This document shows, in pieces, positions 57,301-64,000 of a DNA stretch of 64,000 nt. The DNA lies in the NCBI GenBank assembly GCA_020284085.1, contig JACEVL010000290.1, positions 40,001 through 104,000 of the forward strand, in the 5' to 3' direction. This DNA comes from Aporrectodea caliginosa. Taxonomy: Eukaryota; Annelida; Clitellata; Crassiclitellata; Lumbricidae. How positions within the stretch are numbered: the stretch's first letter is position 1; every line of letters starts with the position of its first letter. Made by a program: the position numbers and the translations under genes. Below the pieces are notes generated by a model that was not told where the DNA came from, did not search any database, and saw only the letters and a list, made by a program, of their open reading frames with translations.

Positions 57301-60300
57301 CATCTATTCGTCTGTGTCACTTGATCTGTAGTCTTGTGGCGCTCTGGTTTGCAGGCGCTGGCTTCGTCCACCTGGTCAGTACACACTCAAATCATGCACA
57401 ATTGCACATTCTATTCATGTGGACTCTTATACACTCAAAGCATGCAGATTCTATTCATGTGGACTCTTATTCATGTTTTCTGTTCAACAGTTTTTTGCAT
57501 ACTATAGTGATTATCAGAATTAATCAGAAATGTGTGAGACATGGATTCATGGAAGGGGTTGAGAGTCACGACAGACTGTTACAAAGGACCAAACCATTTC
57601 TTCTTTTCTATCAGATCACTTGAAATTAATTCGTATGACTGATCCACTTTTTAAACAATTGTGTTTAATGTAATCAGATGTTTTATTAAATTTTGTCCGT
57701 TGCTTTGACTTGTAGTTTGAAAATTCTGGTGATCCATTTTCAAACTATAGCAATGCAGTACAATTCACGTTTTGGAACTGCATGTACTTCACGATTGTGA
57801 CCATGTCTACGGTTGGTTATGGTGATGTTTTCTGTACGACGACACTTGGAAAAATATTCATTGTGATCTTCATTCTCGGTGCCTTGGTAAGTGCAGAAAG
57901 TTCCTTTCTTTCAAATTGAGGCGAATAGTGTATAAAACATTGAGCTTTGGTCAACCCTGGAGGTCCTTCACTGGTGAGCTTCAGGCCATCCTCAGTTGTG
58001 CTGTCTGGGTTGTGGCCACAGTGGGAACATTTTCGCATGTGTCAAACTACAAACGAGAGACATTGAACTGGCTCCCATTTGATGACCTGTCCTCTTATTC
58101 AGGAAAGACGGTTTGGCCCCAGGATACTTCACACAGCTTTGTGTTATGTATCAAACCAGATGAACAATGCACTCTGCAGCATGTTGGGACATTGTATTGT
58201 ATTGTATTGTATTGTATTTAGAAATTTATAAAGCGCCTCTCAAAGTAATACCCAATCAGAGGCGCTCCCAGTGCGAAGAGCCCCTGCATCGTGGCTCTGT
58301 CCTCTTGTAACTGTAATCATAAACTCCAAACTTCTAAAGTGCCACTCAGAAGCCAAGCACAGGGCACCAGCTTATTCACGAGTGCCTCGTTAAATCAGAG
58401 AGGTTTTCCAAAGGGTAGTCAAACGAAGGTCCGAGTCCCTGTTTACAGGGGTTCCAGATCAAGAGAGAAGGCAGGGCAGCTGATAAGGTGGGTGTCTTAT
58501 AGGTAGAGAAGAATTGAAAAGAAAACTGGAAGCATTGCTCTCTCTTATGCATTCAGCCATCCTTCAGGGAACAGCCTTCTGCTTAAAGTTAAAACTTTTA
58601 TGCTAAAAGTAACTCTGACAAGAAACATTTTTCACTCATGCTAAGGGATCCAACTTTTTAAGTCAATTAACTAGATGGCCATGAAATTTAGCATACATGC
58701 ATGGTCGGAACTGCAATAGTTGAGGATGAAAGAATGGATCTGTATTGCAGACATCAAGTGACAGATTTTGCCATGTAACACTTATTCTATTTGTTGGATG
58801 ACTGTTGTCAGGTCCCAACCTATCTCTGAACTGGACTGTCTGTACTCTTCTTGTCTTCTCAAAGGGTTGTTCTTTCGTATCATAGGCTCTGACTTCCATG
58901 ACACAGGGTGGTGCTTTTGTGACGGTTGGTGTGTCTACCTATCATTTGTATATGACATGGAATATCAGTGCAAAAGAGAGATGTTACATGAAGAATGAGG
59001 CTATAAGATATATTTCTAAAAGATTATTAAATGTCTATCAGAAACTGCATTGTTTGTAAACTACATTGTTTGTGTGGGACATGTTAGCAGACATCAAGTG
59101 ACAATTGGTTAGAGCACTTGGCTTGTAATGCAAAAATACAAGTTTCAACCTCCTCTGAGACAGCTACTGTATAGGGACCTTGTCCAAGTCTTTCACTGAT
59201 ATTTACTGACCTTGCACACGTAATAAATTCACTACTACTGATCCCTCATATTGGAACAGTCTGCCAAACAAACTGTGTCCTTTTTGCCTCTATTTCACCA
59301 GCGGTTAAAGACCATTCTGTTTGATCAGGGTCTTAGGTTGTGAAGTTGGGAGTGTTTGCGCATGGTCACAATAATCTTGATTTGGTTGGAGGGCTTGTTT
59401 CTATGCAAATTATTGCATGACGTGACTTTGTTGCTGTTGTTCTAGGCAATATTTGCCAGCTTCATTCCAGAGATAGCTGACATTATTGGAGAGAGAAGTC
59501 CTTACAGAGGATCCTACAAAAAGGAACATGGCAAAAAGTAAGCCACCAGCCTTTTATGTTATTGAGTTAGACTTCTGTTTAGCTGCTTTCAAATTTCAGG
59601 ACCCAGTCTGAGTACCTATCCATGTAATATGCGCAACTCATCTGCCCTCCCCTCCATACATGTTGTAGACCATTAGTTAAGTAATCTTCAGATTACTTAA
59701 GATTTTACCTAACTAATGGTGCACAAGATGTGTTTAGGCTGAGGGGAAGATAACATTATTGGAGAGAGAAGTCCTTAACATGTTGTGCAAAATTTTATGA
59801 AATTTAAAATCACAGCTAAAAGAATGGTTTGTCGTCTTGTTGGATTATTGTTATGGTTTGTGTTTTAGCTTTAATTATCAGATTTTGAACTGGCTTCTTT
59901 AATGTATTATGACATTGACTACAATTTCACTTGAAGCAACAACTGATTGATGCTTTATGCATTGTAGAAGTGTCATTAGATTAGATTTTATCTTAAAATA
60001 CGATATGATATACAACTATCATTTGATAGTGCCGTCCAAGAGTTCAAAAGTGTACACTGAAACAAGGCAAGTACAACCATTAAGATTCTTAAGTAAACTG
60101 GAAGAGGTAAGTTTGCAGTTGAGAGTGAAACTGGAAGAGGTAAGTTTGCAGTTGAGAGTGAAACTGGAAGAGGTAAGTTTGCAGTTGAGAGTGAAACTGG
60201 AAGAGGTAAGTTTGCAGTTGATAGTGAAACTGGAAGAGGTAAGTTTGCAGTTGAGAGTGAAACTGGAAGAGGTAAGTTTGCAGTTGAGAGTGAAACTGGA

Positions 60301-63300
60301 AGAGGTAAGTTTGCAAGTTTGCTAATCTCTGTAGGAGATTTGCAAACTTGAAGAGGTAAGGAGTTCCAGATGGATGGACCAGCAACTACCTTGCCTTGTT
60401 TCAATGTTCCTGCTTAGTAGCATATTAAAATATACAGGATTCATCATATCTTCATCATCAGTTCCTGACGCCAGCCGTTTGGCGCGATGAGTACGAATAA
60501 ATGATCTCCATTAATTGTCCTCGGTCATTTGTCAAGTCCATTGCTCCCCTTAGTGTTAGTCCAATTGATGTTATGTCCTCAACTATATTATCTTTCCAAC
60601 ATAGTCTTGGTTTACCTTTGTTTCTTTTTCTTGCATGTAGTGCATTGTGTGGTATTCGGTCAACAGGCATTCTCTCTACATGTCCAGACCATCAGAGTCT
60701 TTGTTGAACGACTTTGTCTAGTGGAGTTGTTTGAATGCCTAATGATTGTCTTATATCATCATTTTTTCTGTAGTCTTGAAACATTACAGAACATTAGTTA
60801 ACCGTTATTTGGCACCAGATTTCAACAGCATCCCCATCATAGCATACTCAGCCATCAGCTGCAGTACCCGGATGGCGTTTTAGCCACCAGTACTCGAAGG
60901 GTCTTCTTCGTTAGTGCTGATGCTGCTAAATAATTGATACATCTTTTACGGTCGAATGAAATAGAAGTCATCGGTTCGGTCTTCTATTGGGAAGTGGATG
61001 GGTGACTGCCTAAGAGAAATCGATAATCTTTTGTTCTTCAGTCTGCCGTGTAGCGACTGCTTTTGTATGGGACGACGATGTATTGGAGAATTGTGAACAA
61101 TGGGAACCCCACAGTGGATTCTCCGGCCTGCTTGCCATTTCCAATGGATGAAGAGCAGAAACGTTTATTGCCTTGGTTGCTCTGTGGTGGCCTCTGGAAA
61201 ACGTGTTGTGACTTGATCCACTGCATGGACCTGCTGGAAAATTCCATGTCATCCAGCTATAATGCTACATATTTTGATGTGCGTAATAACATTGGTCTCA
61301 TTTCACATACTCATTTTCCCTTATTGTCCATGCCACTTGTGCCTCTGTTAACAATAACTGTTGAGCCTTATTTTGCATACCCTTGTGCCTCATTGCATAC
61401 CTGTTGTACCGTAATTTACATACCCCTTGTTCCTTTTAGGCCTGTATTTCTGTACCCTTTGTTGCTTATATTACACACCTCTTCTGCATTATTTTACATA
61501 CCCCTTGTGCCTTATTTTACATACCCCTTCTGCATTATTTTACATACCCCTTGTATTATTCTGGTAATTGCCTTTTCCAAGAGAGAAGGCATTCAGTGAA
61601 ACTGGGGAAAAAGTTAGGGTTGCCAGCTAAATGATAGCCTAAGGAGGACACAGAAAGCAAGAAAGGAGGACAAATGAGGACGCAGTGAATGTTTCACTCA
61701 GGACTATGAAGTCAGACGGAATTGTTATCTTAATCGAGGGTTTATATAGTGCCACTCAAGATCAGAGGCACTCCTAAGTAACCAAGAAACGAAGTCACAT
61801 TGGAAAGCTGTATGAAAGCTGTATGAAATCAATTTAGGCTTTTTATCATGATATCGCAGAGTATTTATTTAGGCCTAAGCAATCAATTGTACCTTCTTCA
61901 CTACAAAGTTGCTCGCTCTGAGGAGTCAGCTCTCCACAGCAAATCCTCTTTACCAATGACAAGGCCAAAACATTGAACTCCTCACAAGAAACATTATTCT
62001 TAATGTACTTTGTAAGAATGATTCCCTTCAACATGCACGTGTAAAGCCATTAAAACTGTCATGAAATACATGTAGTAGCCAATAGCCCAATACAACAAAC
62101 ATACAAAAAAGCCGGACATTTTCCAAATTTTTAGCTTTTCCTGCCGGACAGAGGACATGAGGCCAGAAAGAAGGACATGTCCTCCTTTTTCCGGATGTCT
62201 GGCAACCCTAGTTTCGAAAAGTCTGTTGTGCATTGATTACTCATTGACCCCAGGTGTGAGGCAAATACCTTCGTTTCGTGTAACTCTGCATTTGCTAATC
62301 TCCAGTAATTAGCTTTCATCCTTTCATCATTGTGTGTCAGATGACTGTAATCTTCTCTGTTAAAGGTGTATGGCTTTCCGTGTCATAGGCGTATTATGCT
62401 ATATATTATCTGCCTAATCTTTATTGTTGTGGATATTTGGTCTGTAATGTATTAGTTATTGGTGTGTGATCTGTGTTCTGGGTTTGTGATATTCTGTGTC
62501 ATCGATGTATGATCGTATGTGCTATTTTTTTAATCTTTTGTGGTATAGGTGTGTGAATTCTGTGTGGAGTGTTTGTGATATTCAGTCATAGGTGTGTGAT
62601 TCTATTTGTTATTTGTGTGAGCTTCTATATTCTGAGCATGTTGTGTTCTGTGTTATAGTTGTGCTATGAATGTACGATCATCTGTATTTTAAACAAGAAG
62701 GACTATTAATAAATGAATTTCACATTGCTATTAAATTGCCTCCCTCTATGTAATAAGACCTCCAAACACAGAGACAATGTGAAAGATGAAAGCGGAATCT
62801 CATCTGTAGCCTCGTTATTTTAATACCCACAGCATTGAGTAACTTGAGATTGATGTCTGTAGATAATTGCTGCTCAGATCTAATAAAGTTAGAAGAATTT
62901 TTGCCTCGAGTCGGGAAAGCTAAGTTTAATACTGAAGAGCGGTGATTTTGCACTGAGAATCACCACTGTCGTCAAAACAGAGTGTCAAAGTAATTCCATG
63001 CCCCAGGGTGAATGATGGTTAAGCTACCTGTATTTCACTGCTGCTTTGGGTAGAGTTTGATTCTTTTGTTGTCAAGGTATGTTTTTTGTAGGGCTGCGGA
63101 AGTTAACGATTAATTAATTGTTAATTAATTTAGACGATTAAATTTATTTTTAACGATTAATCGAAGACCGCTTGACTGCTTGTAACAATGTCAACAAAAC
63201 ATATTGCTCACTCGAACATGGCAGTGTTAACATGCTGGTTTTTTTATGTAATTGGCTGAAGGAAGACATTTGAACTGAAAAACGTAAACGAGACTACTAA

Positions 63301-63706
63301 TATGAACAAATAAGTACTAAGTAACTACTAACTAGCAATAAATATTAATAATACTATTAAAAGATAAACAATGAATAACGTTAATTTTGCATTGTCATTA
63401 CTTATTGGAGAATACATTTAATCACAAGTTAACTATTAAGTAATTGTTAATTCTTAAAAGTTAACTATTACAAAATTTAATGGTTAACAGCCCTAGTTTT
63501 TTGTTTTATGTGTGTATCTATGGATGTGTCAAGACATTTAATATGGCACATTTTAAGTAGCTTACTAAGGTGCTGTTTGTTGTTACTTTGTGCAGACACA
63601 TTGTTCTGTGTGGTCACATCACAACGGAATCTGTGTCCAACTTCATCGCTGACTTTCTGCACAAGGAACGAGAAGACGTGGACGTTGATGTAGTTATCCT
63701 AAACAG
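31968..63706 (+). CDS. BK-type (Slo1-like) calcium- and voltage-gated potassium channel, 5' part, 8 exons, one frameshift
   Basis: BK channels are plasma-membrane tetramers that let K+ out in response to depolarisation and internal Ca2+. Exons: 31968-32273, 42142-42203, 45996-46092, 55430-55541, 57224-57374, 57716-57886, 59446-59537, 63596-63706; the gene continues past the window. About 367 residues are covered: S0 near 25-46, S1 near 105-119, S2 near 140-158, S3 near 166-186, S4 from 193, the pore with TVGYGD near 275-280, S6, and the first strand of RCK1 ([16 protein letters not shown]). Residues known to matter in BK are present: Asp in KDWAG and Asn in VAANAK (Mg2+ site), Asp in QIDLAF, Asp in LVDFF, and three S4 arginines in LRFLRALR. 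Exon 5 lacks one base, so the frame breaks in S4. The sequence is more divergent than typical Slo1, so a lineage-specific Slo1/Slo3-clade paralog is possible. Confidence 0.9.
32570..32731. mobile_element. Decayed hAT-like MITE, 162 bp
   Basis: Right end CTAGTTACATCCCTG pairs with left end TAGTAACATAACTAG (10 of 15 matching). Flanks ACTATATT and ACTACATC match at 6 of 8 positions. G-rich core with GGGGGCTTAAGCC words. Confidence 0.6.
33090..33440. repeat. Direct repeat and LINE-like remnant in BK intron 1
   Basis: CAGATTTAGAGGTAGATAGA followed by CCAACTGATGAAGAGTC occurs at about 33120-33176 and again at 33375-33430. A TATTATT tail lies between them at 33336-33353. Probably two copies of one retroposon 3' region. 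Confidence 0.6.
33560..33790 (+). repeat. Non-LTR 3' end with (GATT)n tail, second copy
   Basis: Same family as 12400-12615, ending TCAATAAACGGCTGATTGAT. Confidence 0.75.
34220..34468 (+). mobile_element. tRNA-derived SINE, family A, best-preserved copy
   Basis: GGGCGCGGTGGTGTAGGGGT, then GGGTTGCGGGTTCGAATCC, with recognisable A-like and B boxes, a body ending CTTGAAGGGGCGCTATA, and a (CATA)n tail. Pol III-type retroposon head; too divergent and lacking tRNA context to be a true tRNA gene. Confidence 0.85.
34681..34870. repeat. (TGTA/TGGA)n microsatellite
   Basis: About 190 bp of ATGTATGT changing to GGATGGATGTAT units and ending in GCATGCATGC. The open frames across it are a by-product of the period. 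Confidence 0.95.
34983..35961 (-). mobile_element. Dead mariner (Tc1/mariner) transposon, internally shortened
   Basis: Inverted ends CAGGGTGGGCCAATAGGAAT and its near-complement at 35942-35961, flanked by TA. Minus-strand pieces of transposase include [18 protein letters not shown], then in another frame [20 protein letters not shown] and VDSAID, followed by a stop and [17 protein letters not shown]. The DLNPVDY block is a mariner hallmark. The N-terminal part is missing, and there are frameshifts and an in-frame TAG. Confidence 0.9.
35960..38424. other. BK intron 1 segment, mostly unidentified
   Basis: A GATT-tailed 3' end at about 36290-36372, a three-fold short tandem (AAGTAAATATTACACCATGG type, 36473-36572), and a repeat block at 37895-38035 shared with 23140-23250. 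No gene seen. Confidence 0.45.
38425..38693. mobile_element. TIR MITE made of AATTAGAATTAG repeats, copy 1
   Basis: Ends CAGAGGTGGGCATG and TTACCCATCTCTG; perfect 8-bp duplication ATTTCTTC (38417-38424, 38694-38701). The interior repeats TAATCGATTAGAATTAGAAT and its complement. A reverse-oriented relative is at 45178-45509. Confidence 0.9.
39236..39340. repeat. (GT)n microsatellite
   Basis: About 50 GT units with two interruptions (TTGTTG and CATATTGTGC). Confidence 0.97.
39540..39690 (-). repeat. SINE family C, partial
   Basis: AAATGTGAATCTGAGGC, AGTGAAGGATTTGC, TCCCTACACAGTAAC and CGAGCATTCGACCAGTCGGTT match the family at 14290-14520. Confidence 0.6.
39844..40263 (+). other. 139-codon open frame in BK intron 1, unidentified
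   Basis: The longest plus-strand open frame in this intron that is not a simple repeat. Neither its product nor the reverse-strand frames resemble a family that I can name with confidence. There is no splice or promoter evidence. More likely a transposon remnant (possibly read on the wrong strand) than a gene. Confidence 0.25.
40880..41550 (+). mobile_element. LINE ORF2 C-terminal tails and 3' end
   Basis: Frames read [19 protein letters not shown] (the usual YxxLxxxQPxYL block), PAFSLLLLWAL-type ending, then a second tail [20 protein letters not shown], like the YxLRxRxHN motif of non-LTR tails. Ends AATAAAGAATA with (TTAC)n at about 41520-41545. Frames are broken. Confidence 0.6.
41800..42090. 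repeat. (ATGATG)n and (CATA)n microsatellites just upstream of BK exon 2
   Basis: A GAT tract near 41799-41820, then about 250 bp of ACATACAT units with GCATAC variants. The tract ends about 60 bp before the exon 2 acceptor. Confidence 0.95.
42142..42203 (+). CDS. BK-like exon 2: S1
   Basis: A 62-nt exon encoding [18 protein letters not shown] plus a split Arg codon, matching S1 of Slo1 (VFALSIGALVIYFID). The acceptor is ttttcag and the donor is gtaaga. Confidence 0.9.
42595..42876. mobile_element. Fold-back element with arms of about 90 bp
   Basis: Left arm 42595-42683 (AATAAGCTAGTTCAGCATTA, then TTTATATAGGTCACC) is the reverse complement of the right arm 42781-42876 (GGTGACCTATATAAAAG, TAATGCTGAACTAGCTTATT) with some mismatches, around an AT-rich loop. 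TTTTCC occurs close to both ends. No coding capacity. Confidence 0.85.
43085..43225. repeat. (GAT)n and (AAT)n microsatellites
   Basis: GATGATGACGATGATGACG followed by ATAATAATA tracts in BK intron 2. Confidence 0.9.
44130..44290 (+). repeat. SINE family C, partial
   Basis: CCTGTAATGTGGAGAGTATGG with B-box-like GGTTCGATCC, then TAAGTAAGTAGCC. The A-box half is missing or decayed. Confidence 0.45.
44330..44580 (-). mobile_element. LINE 3' end, copy 3 of the (ATT)n-tailed family
   Basis: Minus strand reads [18 protein letters not shown] and [17 protein letters not shown], matching the plus-strand copy at 18730-19110. Confidence 0.7.
45178..45509. mobile_element. TIR MITE of TAATTCTAATTCTAATCGATTAG repeats, copy 2
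   Basis: Ends CAGAGATGGGTAACTAATCG and GTGCCCATCTCTG; flanks ATTCAAAT and GTTCAAAA match at 6 of 8. Same family as 38425-38693, opposite orientation, about 6.5 kb away. Confidence 0.85.
45996..46092 (+). CDS. BK-like exon 3: S1-S2 loop and S2
   Basis: A 97-nt exon encoding [20 protein letters not shown] and then [12 protein letters not shown]. It matches [20 protein letters not shown] and FFLLYFGLR, and keeps the S2 Asp and Arg. The acceptor is taccttag and the donor is gtgagt. Confidence 0.93.
46446..46885. repeat. 20-bp minisatellite (GCTGCCTCTCTGTCTCATAA)
   Basis: Roughly 20 imperfect units with CTGTCTCATAAGCTGC as the core, in BK intron 3, about 350 bp after exon 3. Confidence 0.95.
47384..48525. 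repeat. 25/28-bp minisatellite of splice-acceptor-like units
   Basis: About 40 units of GAGGTTGTTTCCCAGTGTTT plus AGACT, in two length forms (GTTTAGACT or GTTTTTTAGACT). Highly uniform, so recently expanded or homogenised. In BK intron 3. Confidence 0.97.
49998..51345. repeat. Three dispersed copies of a short repeat around a MITE
   Basis: A block with TATGGCAT, CACTGGA, GGAAAGG and AAAATTGACCTCA-like words occurs at about 49998-50105, 50796-51000 and 51158-51345. Source unknown, no gene resemblance. Confidence 0.5.
50307..50767. mobile_element. hAT-like MITE, GATTAATTAATC family, copy 1
   Basis: Ends TAGGGCTTTGG and ACCAGCTCTA with ACGATTAATTAATCAATT inside; perfect 8-bp flanks ATTTTATT (50299-50306, 50768-50775). 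Confidence 0.85.
51904..53138. mobile_element. hAT-type element, 1,235 bp, with a LINE inserted in it
   Basis: Ends CAGGGGTGTCAAA and TTTGACATCCCTG; perfect 8-bp flanks GATTAGAG (51896-51903, 53139-53146); GGCGGGCCAG blocks near both ends. The middle is occupied by a LINE reverse-transcriptase fragment (52140-52960). Confidence 0.92.
52140..52960 (-). mobile_element. LINE reverse-transcriptase C-terminal region, nested in a hAT element
   Basis: A 220-codon open frame reading [58 protein letters not shown] and [20 protein letters not shown]. This is the familiar region after the RT domain in non-LTR elements of many invertebrates. N-terminal RT and endonuclease are absent, so it is a truncated copy, but it is fairly young (long open frame). 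Confidence 0.9.
53380..54000 (-). mobile_element. LINE 3' end
   Basis: Minus strand reads [20 protein letters not shown], the non-LTR C-terminal tail pattern, followed downstream by an A/T-rich 3' end with TTTATTTATTG at 53380-53395. Confidence 0.65.
54480..54575 (+). repeat. Retroposon 3' end with (GATT)n
   Basis: CCAATAAACACATTGATTGA, with the tail block present twice in tandem. Confidence 0.7.
55000..55375 (+). repeat. Retroposon 3' end with (TTAC)n tail, ending 55 bp before BK exon 4
   Basis: Ends AGCAAATAAAGGCTACTTAC, TTACT. The open frame upstream (about 55033-55263) is not one I recognise, though the tail type matches the LINE 3' end at 41520-41545. Confidence 0.5.
55430..55541 (+). 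CDS. BK-like exon 4: S2-S3 and S3
   Basis: A 112-nt exon: [20 protein letters not shown], then [17 protein letters not shown] plus the first base of Gly. Slo1 has [20 protein letters not shown] and FTVPPVFVSVYLNRSWLG. The acceptor is attttag and the donor is gttagt. Confidence 0.94.
55606..56160. repeat. 32-bp minisatellite in BK intron 4
   Basis: About 16 units of GTCATTCAAAGAGAAACACT plus GATTGAGGCCTA, starting right after BK exon 4. The same sequence GAAATACTGATA-GCATCCA-AGCTGAG bounds both ends, so the array grew between direct repeats. Confidence 0.95.
56580..57010 (-). mobile_element. LINE ORF2 C-terminal tail
   Basis: A minus-strand frame reads [20 protein letters not shown]. Bounded at the low end by TATATAGAGCCCCTTCA, the same 3' end type as 22755-22880. 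Confidence 0.65.
57224..57374 (+). CDS. BK-like exon 5: S4-S5, carrying a one-base frameshift
   Basis: The exon opens in frame as [12 protein letters not shown] (S4) but then continues in the neighbouring frame as [19 protein letters not shown] and [20 protein letters not shown], matching Slo1 EILQFLNILKTSNSIKL and AAGFIHLVE. The switch falls in the T run at 57258-57260. The exon is 151 nt where 152 would fit. Read as given, translation stops seven codons after the His, at TGA. The acceptor is tctgtag and the donor is gtcagt. Confidence 0.9.
57716..57886 (+). CDS. BK-like exon 6: turret, pore helix, selectivity filter, S6
   Basis: A 57-residue exon: [16 protein letters not shown], then [17 protein letters not shown] and [15 protein letters not shown]. 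It contains the K+ selectivity filter TVGYGD with the preceding TMS that is typical of BK. The acceptor is cttgtag and the donor is gtaagt. Confidence 0.96.
58190..58520. repeat. (TGTAT)n and adjoining retroposon 3' ends
   Basis: TTGTATTGTATTGTATTG at 58192-58217, then TATAAAGCGCCTCTCA, then a block with CGTAATC-type ends. Mixed fragments in BK intron 6, no open frame of interest. Confidence 0.5.
59095..59225 (+). repeat. SINE family C, head fragment
   Basis: GACAATTGGTTAGAGCACTT (A-box region), GTTTCAACCTC (B-box remnant), then GGGACCTTGTCCAAGTC. Plus-strand relative of 14290-14520. Confidence 0.55.
59446..59537 (+). CDS. BK-like exon 7: end of S6 and linker to the gating ring
   Basis: A 92-nt exon, [20 protein letters not shown], then [10 protein letters not shown], like Slo1 [20 protein letters not shown]. 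The acceptor is ttctag and the donor is gtaagc. A 25-nt identical copy of part of this exon lies in the following intron at 59753-59777. Confidence 0.95.
60101..60320. repeat. 33-bp minisatellite derived from a LINE tail, each unit with a consensus 5' splice site
   Basis: Seven units with period 33 bp: GAAGAGGTAAGTTTGCAGTT, then GAGAGTGAAACTG. On the minus strand it encodes [11 protein letters not shown], the same peptide as the LINE tail at 12099-12284 (FHSELKTYLFQ), and GTTCCAGATGGATGGACC follows at 60362. It is therefore an internal expansion of that LINE end. Confidence 0.93.
60425..60800 (-). mobile_element. LINE reverse-transcriptase C-terminal fragment
   Basis: Minus strand reads [20 protein letters not shown], then [18 protein letters not shown], of the same kind as the fragment at 52140-52960 ([17 protein letters not shown]). 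Confidence 0.7.
61615..62210. mobile_element. TIR element, about 596 bp
   Basis: TAGGGTTGCCAG at the left and CTGGCAACCCTA at the right are perfect over 12 bp. AGGAGGAC-type words lie near both ends. The target-site duplication is unclear (TA or AGTT). No transposase recognised. Confidence 0.7.
63089..63495. mobile_element. hAT-like MITE, GATTAATTAATT family, copy 2, next to BK exon 8
   Basis: Ends TAGGGCTGCGGAAGTTAACG and GGTTAACAGCCCTA; perfect 8-bp flanks GTTTTTTG (63081-63088, 63496-63503). It lies about 100 bp before the exon 8 acceptor. Confidence 0.9.
63596..63706 (+). CDS. BK-like exon 8: start of RCK1
   Basis: A 111-nt exon, [20 protein letters not shown], then [16 protein letters not shown], like Slo1 [20 protein letters not shown] and LHKDRDDVNVEIVFLH. 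This is the first part of the RCK1 Rossmann fold. The donor is gtggtg, a weak match, phase 2. The next exon lies beyond the window. Confidence 0.93.
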
Positions 63707-64000
63707 GTGGTGCATTGTGGATAATTATTTTATTGTAGTTTAACGTAGAGATTGTAAGTGAAGAATAGACTTCATCGTGTGTTTGCTGTAAAGGGACCAG
63801 TGGCATAGCGAAGGGTTTCAGTGCCCAGAGGCAAGAGTTGATGACTGCGCCCCTTTTAAATTTTCTTTTTGACTTTTAATCGTTCTTGTCGTTGTACTGT
63901 GTACCACTGAAAGCTAATTATGCACGGTATGCACCCCCCTTGTGCTGCGCCCAAAGGCGGTTGCCCCTCTGCCCTCCTTCGTTAAGCCACTGAAAGGGAC
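63707..64000. other. Start of the BK intron after exon 8
   Basis: Intronic; nothing recognised. The last 150 bp (AGTGGCATAGCGAAGGGTTT to GTTAAGCCACTGAAAGGGAC) look like one end of an interspersed element cut by, or close to, the window edge. Confidence 0.4.

Noticed and set aside
59957..60325. Repetitive protein with a [11 protein letters not shown] unit
   Set aside because: Produced by the 33-bp minisatellite; the array is traceable to a LINE tail on the other strand.

Overview
This is a window of animal (metazoan) nuclear DNA, AT-rich and crowded with repeats. The genes have many exons, introns range from about 0.3 kb to about 10 kb, splice sites are mostly GT-AG, and the intronic DNA is full of SINEs, LINE 3' ends, hAT-type elements with target-site duplications, a dead mariner, and simple or tandem repeats. 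It looks like an invertebrate (long introns, many tRNA-derived SINEs and hAT MITEs); the sequence alone does not let me name the species. There are no bacterial operons, CRISPR arrays or convincing true tRNA/rRNA genes.

Two protein genes account for the coding DNA, and they sit head to head. The minus-strand gene (stop at 4252, main start candidate at 27243, possible first exon near 31289-31321) is an ortholog of CEP131/AZI1, the centriolar-satellite and ciliogenesis protein. I could trace 19 exons whose phases all join, giving an open reading frame of about 1,138 codons with an IQ motif near residues 287-302 and a long C-terminal coiled coil. The plus-strand gene (start 31968, running off the right edge) is a BK-type, Slo1-like calcium- and voltage-gated potassium channel. 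Eight exons cover S0, S1-S6, the TVGYGD selectivity filter and the start of the RCK1 domain; the rest of the gene lies beyond 64000.

Layout: 1-4251 is downstream intergenic DNA with a tandem duplication and SINE-like pieces. 4252-27243 is CEP131, with repeats in nearly every long intron. 27244-31288 is its probable 5' intron. 31289-31967 is the likely shared (divergent) promoter. 31968-63706 is the channel gene, whose introns carry a mariner fossil, several hAT MITEs, a LINE nested in a hAT element, and four minisatellites.

The most notable observations: a one-base frameshift in the S4 voltage-sensor exon of the channel, while all other exons of both genes are in frame; minisatellites whose repeat units are themselves near-perfect splice donors or acceptors; degenerate duplicates of the last CEP131 exon's acceptor, one of which keeps an open frame; a GC-AG intron in CEP131; and a tiny hairpin element family of about 50-65 bp. 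I did not find a wholly new biological system and do not claim one.
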